Source: JACVRW01 sp963811055 (GTDB lineage Bacteria > Actinomycetota > Thermoleophilia > Solirubrobacterales > Thermoleophilaceae). From it: a stretch of DNA of 64,000 nucleotides. Positions 16,765-27,448 of the stretch are shown here, one piece after another. The stretch lies in contig CAWEPQ010000020.1 of NCBI GenBank assembly GCA_963811055.1, forward strand, positions 310,001-374,000. The letters are read 5' to 3'. Below the pieces are notes generated by a model. The model had not been told where the DNA came from. It saw only the letters and a program-made list of their open reading frames with translations, and ran no database searches. Made by a program: the position numbers and the translations under genes. Positions within the stretch are counted from its first letter, which is position 1. Each line of letters starts with the position of its first letter.

Positions 16765-17904
16765 GTGAGCGCAGCCGTCCGCAGCGCCGCTCCTCCGGAG
16801 CGCGAGCGACTCGTAGCCGACTTCGTGCGGCTGTGCGAGATCGAGAGCCCGTCGCAGCACGAGCGCGCGGTCGCGGACGCGGTCACCGCCGAGCTTCGCG
16901 AGATCGGGTTGGACGTGGAGGAGGACGAGAGCGGGGCGGACACCGGCTCGGACGCAGGCAACCTGCTCGCCCGCATCGAGGGCCCCGAGGGTTCGCGCAC
17001 GATCCTTCTCTGCGCCCACCTCGACACGGTGCCGCTGGCGGCGCCCGTGAACGTGGTGCAGGAGGGCGGGGCGCTCTGCAACGGCAACGAGGGCATCCTC
17101 GGCGCGGACAACAAGGCCGCGGTGGCCACGATGCTCGGCGCGGCTCGCCGGCTGGTGGTCGAGGGCTCGCCCGTGGGGGTCGAGCTGCTCTTCACCACCT
17201 GCGAGGAGCGGGCGCTGGACGGCGCGAAGGCCGTGGACCCGGAACGGCTGCGATCCGAGTACGGATTCGTGTTCGACCACGCCTCGCCGATCGGGGAGCT
17301 GGTGGTGGCGTCGCCCACCTACTACCGCCTGGAGGCGCGCTTCCTGGGCCATGCGGCTCACGCGGGCATCCGGCCCGAGGCGGGCCGCAACGCGATCGCC
17401 GCGGCGGCGCGGGCGATCGCGGCCATGCCCAACGGGCGGCTGGACCCGGAGACCACCGCCAACGTGGGGTTGATCGAGGGCGGCACGGCCGCGAACGTGG
17501 TGGCCGAGCGCTGCGTGGTCGAGCTGGAGACGCGCAGCCTCGACGAGGCCCGCGCCGCCGAGGTGGTGCAGGTCATGGTCGACGCGGCCACCGAGGCGGC
17601 CGCCTACGCCGAGTGCGACGTGGAGACCGAGGTCGAGCGCCTGTTCCGCGGCTACCGGCTGCCGCGCACGGCGCCGGCCGTGGAGGTGGCGGCGGCCGCG
17701 CTGCGGAGCCGCGGCCTCGAGCCTGCCTACATCGCCACGGGCGGTGGCAGCGACGCCAACGTGTTCGTCGCGGGCGGCCTGCCCGTGGTGAACGTGGCCA
17801 ACGGCACCGAGCGCAACCACCAGCCGGACGAGAGCGTGACGGTCGAGGCGCTCGAGCAGATGCTCGACGTGACACTCGCGATAGTCGCGGCCGGCGCCGG
17901 GTAG
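16765..17904 (+). CDS. M20-family metallopeptidase (PepT-like)
   Basis: A 379-residue dizinc exopeptidase of the M20 family. Zinc ligands and catalytic residues are visible: CAHLDTVPLAAPVNV (His, Asp), ILGADNKAAVATML (bridging Asp), FTTCEERALDGA (catalytic Glu and zinc Glu), FDHASPIGELVV (Asp) and the C-terminal NGTERNHQPDE (His). The dimerisation lid begins GHAAHAGIRPEAGRNA. The sequence resembles PepT/tripeptidase-like members more than succinyl-diaminopimelate desuccinylase, but substrate is inferred only. GTG 16765 is preceded by TAGCTT, 7 nt upstream. It sits between pyrG and a NUDIX gene, as in other actinobacteria. Confidence 0.9.
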   Translation: MSAAVRSAAPPERERLVADFVRLCEIESPSQHERAVADAVTAELREIGLDVEEDESGADTGSDAGNLLARIEGPEGSRTILLCAHLDTVPLAAPVNVVQEGGALCNGNEGILGADNKAAVATMLGAARRLVVEGSPVGVELLFTTCEERALDGAKAVDPERLRSEYGFVFDHASPIGELVVASPTYYRLEARFLGHAAHAGIRPEAGRNAIAAAARAIAAMPNGRLDPETTANVGLIEGGTAANVVAERCVVELETRSLDEARAAEVVQVMVDAATEAAAYAECDVETEVERLFRGYRLPRTAPAVEVAAAALRSRGLEPAYIATGGGSDANVFVAGGLPVVNVANGTERNHQPDESVTVEALEQMLDVTLAIVAAGAG

Positions 17905-17913
17905 AGGGCGTCC

Positions 17914-18438
17914 GTGGCCGCGTTCGAACGGATCGACTCCCGGACCGCCTGGGAGGGCAAGCTGGCGACCGTGCGGGTCGACCGCTTCCGCTACGAGGAT
18001 GGGGAGGAGGCCGAGCGGGAGATCGTGGCCCATCCCGGCGCGGTGGCCATCATTCCCCGCGACGGTGACACGCTCCTGCTGGTGCGCCAGCCTCGCGAGG
18101 CGGTCGGCGAGAGCGCGCTGCTCGAGCTGCCCGCCGGGAAGCTCGACCAGGGGGAGGACCCGCTCACCACCGCCAAGCGCGAGCTGGCAGAGGAGATCGG
18201 CAAGGGCGCGCGCAGGTGGACCCCGGTCAAGAGCTTCTACACCTCGCCGGGCTTCACCGACGAGAAATGCCACATCTACCTCGCCGAGGATCTCTACGGC
18301 GAGTCGGCCGAGGCCGAGGAGAACGAGCGCATCGAGCTCGTGGAGTGGCCGCTCGACCGGCTGGACGAGGCGATCGCCGAGTGCGAGGACTCCAAGACCC
18401 TCATCGGCCTGCTCTGGTTGCGCACCTACCTGCTCTGA
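17914..18438 (+). CDS. NUDIX hydrolase (ADP-ribose pyrophosphatase-like)
   Basis: A 174-residue NUDIX protein. The Nudix box is complete: G-x5-E-x7-R-E-x2-E-E-x-G in GKLDQGEDPLTTAKRELAEE followed by IG. Upstream, AVAIIPRDGDTLLLVRQPRE matches ADP-ribose pyrophosphatases, as does the YTSPGFTDEKCHIYLAEDL segment after the box. It probably hydrolyses ADP-ribose to AMP and ribose 5-phosphate. GTG 17914 follows the M20 gene by 9 bp, so they are probably co-transcribed, and xerD follows after 34 bp. Confidence 0.92.
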   Translation: MAAFERIDSRTAWEGKLATVRVDRFRYEDGEEAEREIVAHPGAVAIIPRDGDTLLLVRQPREAVGESALLELPAGKLDQGEDPLTTAKRELAEEIGKGARRWTPVKSFYTSPGFTDEKCHIYLAEDLYGESAEAEENERIELVEWPLDRLDEAIAECEDSKTLIGLLWLRTYLL

Positions 18439-18472
18439 CCACCCCGTTGCAGGGGCAGGTGATGCCCGCCGC

Positions 18473-19435
18473 GTGCCCGAACCCGTTGGCGTGGCCACGA
18501 TCGAGGCGAGTCCCGAAGTCAGGCGCTTCGAGCAGCTGGTGCTCGACTTCCTCGCCTACCTGGAGTTCGAGCGCGGCCTCTCGCGCAACACGCTCGAGGC
18601 GTATCGCTCCGATCTCCTCCAGTACGGGCGCTTCCTCGCCGAGCGGCACGTGTCGGCGATCGACGCGAGCAGCGCCGACGTGGTCGACTTCCTCACTGCC
18701 CTGGCCACCGGGCAGAACAACGGCAAGCCTTCCTCGCCGGCCACGATCCACCGCAAGACAGCCTGCCTGCGCTCGTTCTACCGCCACCTGCGCCGGGATG
18801 GGCTGCGCGACTCGGATCCCACGGCTGCGCTGAGCGCCCCGCGGCGCAGCCGCAAGCTGCCCCACGTGCTCACCCGCGGCGAGGTCGAGAAGCTGCTGGC
18901 ACAGCCGCGCGGCAGCGAGCCGGCCGCCCGCCGCGACCGCGCGCTGCTCGAGCTGATGTACGCCTGCGGGCTGCGCGCCTCCGAGGCCATCGGCCTCGAC
19001 GTGACCGACGTGGACCTCGAGGACCGGGTCCTTCGGGCGCGCGGAAAGGGGTCCAAGGAGCGTGTGGTGCCGATCGGGCAGGTGGCGGCGCGCGCCGTGG
19101 CCTCGTACCTCGAGCACGGCCGCTCGGAGCTCGTGAAGGGTCGTCCCGAGTCCCACCTGTTCGTGAACTTCCGGGGCGCCTCGCTCACCCGGCAGGGCCT
19201 CTACAAGATCGTGCGCAGGCACGCGGTGACCGCGGGGCTGGCGGATCGCATGAGCCCGCACACGCTGCGCCACAGCTTCGCCACCCATCTGCTGGCGGGC
19301 GGCTGCGACCTGCGCTCGGTGCAGGAGATGCTCGGTCACGCCGACGTGTCGACCACCCAGCTCTACACGCACCTCTCGAGCGAGCGCCTGAAGGACGTGT
19401 ACTTCCGGGCTCACCCGCGCGCCACGCTCGCCTGA
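18473..19435 (+). CDS. xerD: Tyrosine recombinase XerD
   Basis: Resolves chromosome dimers at dif together with XerC. The N-terminal SAM-like core-binding domain (FEQLVLDFLAYLEFERGLS, RNTLEAYRSDLLQYGRF) precedes the catalytic domain. The catalytic set is complete: Arg in YACGLRASEAIGL, Lys in RGKGSKERVVPIG, HTLRH in MSPHTLRHSFATHLL, His in MLGHADVSTT and the Tyr in TQLYTHLS. Start assumed at GTG 18473 (320 residues); GTG 18491 would also fit. Its position after tlyA-nadK-recN-pyrG-NUDIX is the classic actinobacterial location, which separates it from the island integrase at 42852. Confidence 0.93.
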   Translation: MPEPVGVATIEASPEVRRFEQLVLDFLAYLEFERGLSRNTLEAYRSDLLQYGRFLAERHVSAIDASSADVVDFLTALATGQNNGKPSSPATIHRKTACLRSFYRHLRRDGLRDSDPTAALSAPRRSRKLPHVLTRGEVEKLLAQPRGSEPAARRDRALLELMYACGLRASEAIGLDVTDVDLEDRVLRARGKGSKERVVPIGQVAARAVASYLEHGRSELVKGRPESHLFVNFRGASLTRQGLYKIVRRHAVTAGLADRMSPHTLRHSFATHLLAGGCDLRSVQEMLGHADVSTTQLYTHLSSERLKDVYFRAHPRATLA

Positions 19436-19529
19436 GGCCCTCGCGGTCTGGGTAGCCGCGTTTCTGAGATCCTGCACCGGCGCCGGGCGAGGGCCCGGGG
19501 GGGACCTGACACGAGGAAAGGGAGCGCAG

Positions 19530-19919
19530 ATGGCTGACTCAGTGGTGCATTTCGAGGTGCCATACGACGACGCGGACCGAGCGCGCGCGTTCTACGGCGA
19601 CGTCTTCGGCTGGCAGATCCAGCAGATGCCCGAGTTCGATTACAACTTCGTCCAGACCGGCGAGACCGGCGAGGACGGCATGCCGAGCGCCCCCGGCTAC
19701 ATCGGCGGCGGCATGTTCCAGCGCAGCAAGGACATCGACCGCCCCGTGATCACGCTCATGGTGGACGACATGGACGCCGCGCTCGAGCGGATCAGTGCGG
19801 CCGGCGGGAGCCCGGTGGGCGAGCCGATGAAGGTGGGCGACATGGGCATCGCCGGCTACTTCACCGACACCGAGGGCAACCTCATGGGTCTGTGGCAGAC
19901 CGTCTCTCCCCAGAGCTAG
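19530..19919 (+). CDS. VOC-superfamily protein (glyoxalase/bleomycin-resistance fold)
   Basis: A 129-residue protein with two beta-alpha-beta-beta-beta modules. It begins VVHFEVPYDDADRARAFYGD and FGWQIQQMPEFDY, as in VOC proteins often labelled lactoylglutathione-lyase-like. The second module has PVITLMVDDMDAALERISAA and ends GYFTDTEGNLMGLWQT with a conserved Glu. Whether a metal is bound cannot be told. GAGGAAAGGGAG upstream of ATG 19530 is a clear ribosome binding site, unlike the leaderless neighbours. mutM follows after 24 bp. Confidence 0.85.
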   Translation: MADSVVHFEVPYDDADRARAFYGDVFGWQIQQMPEFDYNFVQTGETGEDGMPSAPGYIGGGMFQRSKDIDRPVITLMVDDMDAALERISAAGGSPVGEPMKVGDMGIAGYFTDTEGNLMGLWQTVSPQS

Positions 19920-19943
19920 ACGGCTGGTAGAACCTTTGGAGCC

Positions 19944-20804
19944 ATGCCCGAGCTTCCCGAGGTCGAGACGATCCGGCGCCAGCTGGCGCCCGTGCTTGAG
20001 GGCAGACGCCTGGTGAGCGTCGAGGTACGCGACCCGCGCTGGTCCGACCCGGCGCCGCCGGAGGCCATCGCCGATGCACTTCGCGGGCGGCTGATCGAGC
20101 GCCTCGACCGGCGCGGGAAGTACCTGATCGCCGCGCTCGAGGACGAGGTGTACCTCGTGATGCACCTGCGCATGACGGGCAACCTGCTTCTCCGCGACGA
20201 CCAGGAGATCCCGCCGCATACGCGCGTGGTGTTCGAGCTCGACGACGGCCGGCGGCTGCTGTTCGTGGACGTGCGCCGGTTCGGCACCGGCGACGTGCTG
20301 CTCGGCGACGACGCGCCGGCCGAGTACTTCGAGTCACGTCTCGGCGTGGAGCCGCTCAGCGCCGACTTCACCGCCGAGGCCCTTCGCGCGCAGGCGCGCG
20401 GGCGCAAGCAGCCCGTCAAGGCCTTCCTGCTGAACCAGGAGCGCGTGGCGGGTGTGGGCAACATCTACGCGGACGAGGCCCTCTTCAGGTCGCAGATCCA
20501 CCCGCTGCGCCCGGTGGGCACATTGAAGCCCGCGCAGCTCGAGGCCCTCCGCGACGCGGTGGTGGAGACCCTGGAGCTCGGCATCGACTCGAAGGGCGCC
20601 TCGATCGACGACTACCGCCACATCGACGGCGCCCAGGGCAGCTTCCAGGACCGCTTCCTGGTGCACCTTCGCGAGGGCGAGCCGTGCCCGCGCTGCGGGA
20701 ACACGATTCGCAAGATGCGGGCGGCGGGGCGGGGGACCTACGTGTGCGAGCGCTGCCAGACGCGGCCGCGCGTCAGGCGGGCCCGCCGTTCGGGCTCGGC
20801 TTGA
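19944..20804 (+). CDS. mutM: Formamidopyrimidine-DNA glycosylase
   Basis: Excises 8-oxoguanine and formamidopyrimidines and cleaves the strand by beta-delta elimination. It begins MPELPEVETIRRQL with the catalytic Pro2 and Glu3, has the conserved Lys in RRGKYLIAAL, the helix-two-turn-helix NQERVAGVGNIYADEALF, and a C-terminal zinc finger CPRCG to CERCQ (Cys4). The length is 286 residues. Its last 32 bp overlap the convergent glutaredoxin-like gene. It lies near recO and recN, a repair-rich block. Confidence 0.96.
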   Translation: MPELPEVETIRRQLAPVLEGRRLVSVEVRDPRWSDPAPPEAIADALRGRLIERLDRRGKYLIAALEDEVYLVMHLRMTGNLLLRDDQEIPPHTRVVFELDDGRRLLFVDVRRFGTGDVLLGDDAPAEYFESRLGVEPLSADFTAEALRAQARGRKQPVKAFLLNQERVAGVGNIYADEALFRSQIHPLRPVGTLKPAQLEALRDAVVETLELGIDSKGASIDDYRHIDGAQGSFQDRFLVHLREGEPCPRCGNTIRKMRAAGRGTYVCERCQTRPRVRRARRSGSA

Positions 20805-21057
20805 GGAGCTCCTCCAGCGTGCCGGCACGGTCGGCCTCCACGAGCTCACGGAAGCCGCCCACCGAGCGCTCGCCCACCAGCACCTGAGGGAACGTCATCT
20901 GGCCCGTGAGGGCCACCAGCTCGGCGCGGCCGACGGGGTCCTTGACGAGGTTCACCTCTTCATAAGCCACCCCGCGCGCGCTGAGAAGGGCCTTGGCCTG
21001 GCGGCAGAAGCCGCAGGGCTCGGTGGTGTAGACGATCACCTGTGTTGCGTCCGGCAT
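20773..21057 (-). CDS. Glutaredoxin-like protein
   Basis: A 94-residue thioredoxin-fold protein. The active site is TTEPCGFCRQAK with Cys15 and Cys18, the cis-proline stretch is GQMTFPQVLVG and the glutathione-side motif is SVGGFRELVEAD. CGFC is a variant of the usual CPYC, and actinobacterial members of this type (mycoredoxin-like) may use mycothiol. The C-terminus overlaps the 3' end of mutM on the other strand. It is divergent from recO by 19 bp. Confidence 0.88.
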   Translation of the reverse strand: MPDATQVIVYTTEPCGFCRQAKALLSARGVAYEEVNLVKDPVGRAELVALTGQMTFPQVLVGERSVGGFRELVEADRAGTLEELLKPSPNGGPA

Positions 21058-21076
21058 GCGATTCAGAGTCTAGGAA

Positions 21077-21799
21077 GTGCCCGGTACGTACAAGACCGAA
21101 GGGGTGGTTCTGCGCTCGATTCGCTACGGAGAGGCGGATCGCGTGCTGCACCTGTATACGGCCGACCGCGGTCGGGTGGGCGCCGTGGCCAAGGGAGTGA
21201 GACGGGTCCGCTCCCGTCTTGGTGGGCGCCTCGAGCCGCTCAGCCGCGTGAAGCTCGTCCTGTACGAGGGGCGCGGGGAGCTGGCCACCATCAGCCAGGT
21301 GGACACCGTGCACGCGCACCCGGCCCTGCGCGAGCATCGCGCCTCGCTGGAGCGTGCGAGCCAGGCCTGCGAGTCCGTGCTGCGCCTGTTCGACTCTTCC
21401 GAGCCCAACCGCCCGGCCTACAACCTGCTCTGCAACGAGCTGGCCCTCCTCGACGCCGACCCGCCCGCTGCCACCCGCGCGCAGGCGCTCGCCTTCCGCG
21501 TGAAGCTGCTGCTGGCGGCCGGCTTCGCCCCTGAGCTGTCGGCCTGCGCCGCCTGCGGCGAGGGCGAGGACCTGGGTGCCTTCTCGCCCAGCGCAGGAGG
21601 GGTGGTCTGCGCCGGCTGCGAGGCGGGCTCGTTCCCGCTCTCCGAGGAGGCCCACAAATTCCTCGTGGCGGCACTCGCCCGCCCGCTCTCCGACGTCCCG
21701 GACGCGTCCGCCCCCGCGCTTTCGCAGGCGGACAGGGCGCTTGCGGAAACGCTCGAGCACCACGCGCACGTCCGTCTCAGGCGCGTTACCGGGGCCTGA
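21077..21799 (+). CDS. recO: DNA repair protein RecO
   Basis: Helps load RecA onto SSB-coated DNA with RecR. The N-terminal OB fold reads TEGVVLRSIRYGEADRVLHL and GRVGAVAKGVRRVRSRLGG. A helical domain follows, then a four-cysteine zinc site CAACGEGEDLG and VVCAGC. The length is 240 residues. GTG 21077 is in a 19-bp divergent gap with the glutaredoxin gene. It is followed after 43 bp by ppdK with its own promoter. Confidence 0.93.
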   Translation: MPGTYKTEGVVLRSIRYGEADRVLHLYTADRGRVGAVAKGVRRVRSRLGGRLEPLSRVKLVLYEGRGELATISQVDTVHAHPALREHRASLERASQACESVLRLFDSSEPNRPAYNLLCNELALLDADPPAATRAQALAFRVKLLLAAGFAPELSACAACGEGEDLGAFSPSAGGVVCAGCEAGSFPLSEEAHKFLVAALARPLSDVPDASAPALSQADRALAETLEHHAHVRLRRVTGA

Positions 21800-21830
21800 C
21801 CCCGGCTTGGCTGTCCCCGGTTTGGGTAAC

Positions 21831-21836
21831 TAGGAT
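21831..21836 (+). promoter_or_regulatory. -10-like box TAGGAT before ppdK
   Basis: TAGGAT ends 6 nt before GTG 21843; no Shine-Dalgarno lies between. Predicted leaderless start. Confidence 0.45.
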
Positions 21837-21842
21837 CACGCC

Positions 21843-24485
<2,643 letters not shown>

Positions 24486-24489
24486 GAAC

Positions 24490-25962
24490 TTGAGGCGGGC
24501 CGGTAGAGCGGTGCTGACGACCGGTCTCCTGGCGGTGGTGCTGGCCGCCGTTTCGGGACCGGTAGAGGCAGCGACCGTCACCTGCAACCAGACGATCACC
24601 GTCAACACGACGGTCGACAACGACCTGACCTGCCCGTCCGGCAACGGCCTGGTGATCGGCGCGAACGGGATCACGCTCGACCTGAACGGGCACACGATCG
24701 CCGGCTCCGAGAACATCGGCACGGGCGGGGGGATCGGCGTCGTGATCTCCGGACGGACCGGGGCGACGGTCAGGGACGGAACGGTCACCGGCTTCAGGAA
24801 CGGGGGCGTCAGCCTCAGCGGCTCGAGTGGCATCCTCCTGTCGGACCTGGACGTGAGCGCCCAGCCGCTGACCACGGCGGCGGTGTCAGTCGACGCCGCG
24901 TCGAGTGCGAACCGGCTCGTGGCGCTGCGACTGTTCCCACGCGCGTACACACCCGCGGTCTCTCTGGCGGGTGACGGGAACCTGGTAAGGGACTCCGAGA
25001 TGGGAGCCGTCTGCTTCTCGACCCTGAACGTGAGCGGCGACGGCAACAGAATCGAGGGCAACGTCGTCTCCCACGAGTTCCTCGAGGGGACCTGCCGGGT
25101 CGCCAACACTCCGTTCGCGAGCGCCATCGAGGTCACCAACGGCGCCGGCAACGAGGTGGTCGGGAACACCGCAAACGACAACAACGCCGGCTACGGCGTG
25201 TCCGTAAGGGCGGCGGCCACAGGCACCCTGCTTCAGGGCAACGTGGCGAGCGAGAACACATCCCTGGGCGGCCCGGGCTTTCCCGATTTCGGCGGCGACG
25301 GGATCCTGGTGGAGAGCATCTCGACGACCATCACGGGCAATCTGGCCGACGGCAACAGCGAGCTGGGGATCCGCGCGGTGGCCGGGGTGACCGACGGCGG
25401 CGGGAACACGGCGCAGGGGAACGCGGATTCCCGCCAGTGCCTGAACGTGGTGTGCGACTCGAGCTTGCTCGGCAGCCGGAGCGTGGGGCCGTCGTTCAGC
25501 TCGATGAGCACCAACGTCAAGCGGGTGTCGCCGTTCGTCGTCTACTACCCGGTGCGCGTGAGCGCGCTGAACGCGTATCTGGACGGCGGCGGGGCGGCCT
25601 CCGGGTCGCAGAGCGTGCGCGGGCTGATCTACCGCAGCGCGTCCGGACAGCCCACGACGCTGGTGGCCACGAGCGCGGCTGTGACGATCCAGGCTGGGAG
25701 GCCGCCGGGGTTCGTGGATCTCCCGGTGGGTGGGTCGCCGGCGCTCCAGCCCGGGGTGTACTGGCTCGGGATCCAATCTGGTCCGACGCACGGCGTGGCG
25801 CGGGTCGCCTGGAACCCGGTTGCCGGCCACCGGCGCTACTACATCGACGACTTCGCGAACGGGGCCGACTCGCCGTTCGGACCGTCGCTGGTGGACGATC
25901 AGCAGATGACCATCTTCGCCTCGGGCGTCTACGGGGCCGGCGGGGGGAGCAGCCGCCGGTGA
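24490..25962 (+). CDS. Secreted right-handed parallel beta-helix protein (copy 1)
   Basis: About 490 residues. A signal peptide (positive LRRAGRAV, hydrophobic LAVVLAAVSGPVEA, cleavage after Ala) is followed by NosD/pectate-lyase-type beta-helix coils, for example GNGLVIGANGITLDLNGHTI and GNEVVGNTANDNNAGYGV. After about residue 335 there is a different C-terminal domain of ~150 residues (SSMSTNVKRVSPFVVYYPVR, then LQPGVYWLGIQSGP). No catalytic residue is assignable; carbohydrate binding or cleavage is only a guess. The TTG at 24490 was chosen because GGAG lies 7 nt upstream. A tandem paralogue follows with GTGA overlap. Confidence 0.82.
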   Translation: MRRAGRAVLTTGLLAVVLAAVSGPVEAATVTCNQTITVNTTVDNDLTCPSGNGLVIGANGITLDLNGHTIAGSENIGTGGGIGVVISGRTGATVRDGTVTGFRNGGVSLSGSSGILLSDLDVSAQPLTTAAVSVDAASSANRLVALRLFPRAYTPAVSLAGDGNLVRDSEMGAVCFSTLNVSGDGNRIEGNVVSHEFLEGTCRVANTPFASAIEVTNGAGNEVVGNTANDNNAGYGVSVRAAATGTLLQGNVASENTSLGGPGFPDFGGDGILVESISTTITGNLADGNSELGIRAVAGVTDGGGNTAQGNADSRQCLNVVCDSSLLGSRSVGPSFSSMSTNVKRVSPFVVYYPVRVSALNAYLDGGGAASGSQSVRGLIYRSASGQPTTLVATSAAVTIQAGRPPGFVDLPVGGSPALQPGVYWLGIQSGPTHGVARVAWNPVAGHRRYYIDDFANGADSPFGPSLVDDQQMTIFASGVYGAGGGSSRR

Positions 25963-27413
25963 GCTCTACCCGGATCCGGCTCGCGGTTCTGGCTGCCGCG
26001 GTGGTGTCGCTCGGGGTCGGCGTGTCTCCCGCGGCCGCCGCGACCGTCTTCTGCGGTCAGACGATCACCGTCAACACGACGGTCGACAACGACCTGAGGT
26101 GTCCGTCCGGCAACGGCCTGCTGATCGGCGCGAACGGGATTACGCTCGACCTCAACGGCCACACGATCCGGGGCTACGACGACTCCGGCTTCATGGGCCT
26201 CGACGGGATCGTCGCCTCCGGCCGGCAGGGCGTGACGATCAAGAACGGCACGGTCACCCGTTTCCAGGGTTCGGGAGTGGTCCTCTCCGGGTCCACGGGG
26301 AGCGTGTTGCGCGGCCTGACCCTTTCCAACGCCGGTCCGGCCGTGGCTCTGAACGCCTCGGCAGACAACCTCATCGTCGACAGCGACATCTCGAACGCGG
26401 ACCTATACACGCCGGCGCTCACCCTGGGCGGCGATCGCAACGTCCTGCGCGCCAGCAGGGCGGTCGGGCCGTGCGCGCCACCGGTGGTGCTCACCGGCAC
26501 CGACAACGTCGTGGAGGCAAGCCGCCTGCGTCACACCTACGACTCAGCCATCGGCTGCCATCCAACCGGAACCTACGAGGCGCGGGGCGCGGTAGAGGTC
26601 GCCTCCGGCTCCGGCCACCGGATAGTGGGCAACGACCTGAGCGACAACGTGGGCTTGGGGGTCCTGGTCCGGGCGGGGGCCACGAACACGCTCGTGCAGG
26701 GCAACGTCGCGAACGACAACGAGTCGATCAGCGGCCTGGCGGAGCAGGGCGGCGACGCGATCCGGGTGGAGAGCGCGTCGACGACGATCAGGGGCAACAT
26801 CGCCGACGGCAATCAGGAGCTCGGGATCAGGGCGGTGGCGGGGGTCACGGACGGGGGTGGCAACACCGCGCAGGGCAACGGGGACGCCCTTCAATGCCTG
26901 AACGTGGTCTGCGACCGGAGCCTGCTCGGGAGCCGAGCGGTCGGCTCATCGTTCAGCGCCATGAGCACGAACGTCAAGCGCGCGTCGCCGTTCGTCGTCT
27001 ACTTCCCGGTGAAGGTCACGGCGTTGAACGCCTACCTGGACGGGGGCGGAGCGGCATCCGGCTCACAGACCCTCCGTGGTGTGATCTACCGCAGCGCATC
27101 CGGGATTCCGGGCGCCCTGGTCGCCCGTAGCGGACCGGTGACGGTGACCGCCGGCGATCCGCCGGGGTTCGTGGACCTCCCAGTGACGCTCGAGCCGGTG
27201 CTGCAGCCTGGCGTCTACTGGCTCGGGCTGCACTCGGGGCCGGCCCACGCCGTCGCCCGCTTCGCCTGGACCCCCGCCGCTGGGCACCGGCGCTACAACA
27301 TCGACGACTTCGCCGGCGGCTCCGACAACCCGTTCGGCACGGCCCTGCTGGACGGCCAGCAGATCTCGGTCTACGCCTCCGGCACCTACGACACCGGTTC
27401 CCCCAGTCAGTAG
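25959..27413 (+). CDS. Secreted right-handed parallel beta-helix protein (copy 2)
   Basis: A 484-residue tandem duplicate of the previous gene. Signal peptide IRLAVLAAAVVSLGVGVSPA then AAA. The beta-helix opens with QTITVNTTVDNDLRCPSGNG, nearly identical to copy 1, and the C-terminal module again has SAMSTNVKRASPFVVYFPV and LQPGVYWLGLHSGP. The central coils have diverged more than either end. GTG 25959 overlaps the TGA of copy 1 (GTGA), so the pair is translated as a unit. Their expression probably gives two related surface or extracellular proteins in equal amounts. The substrate is unknown. Confidence 0.82.
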   Translation: MSSTRIRLAVLAAAVVSLGVGVSPAAAATVFCGQTITVNTTVDNDLRCPSGNGLLIGANGITLDLNGHTIRGYDDSGFMGLDGIVASGRQGVTIKNGTVTRFQGSGVVLSGSTGSVLRGLTLSNAGPAVALNASADNLIVDSDISNADLYTPALTLGGDRNVLRASRAVGPCAPPVVLTGTDNVVEASRLRHTYDSAIGCHPTGTYEARGAVEVASGSGHRIVGNDLSDNVGLGVLVRAGATNTLVQGNVANDNESISGLAEQGGDAIRVESASTTIRGNIADGNQELGIRAVAGVTDGGGNTAQGNGDALQCLNVVCDRSLLGSRAVGSSFSAMSTNVKRASPFVVYFPVKVTALNAYLDGGGAASGSQTLRGVIYRSASGIPGALVARSGPVTVTAGDPPGFVDLPVTLEPVLQPGVYWLGLHSGPAHAVARFAWTPAAGHRRYNIDDFAGGSDNPFGTALLDGQQISVYASGTYDTGSPSQ

Positions 27414-27448
27414 AGCGATCCCCGGCCTGGGGTAGACTGGCCGCCAAT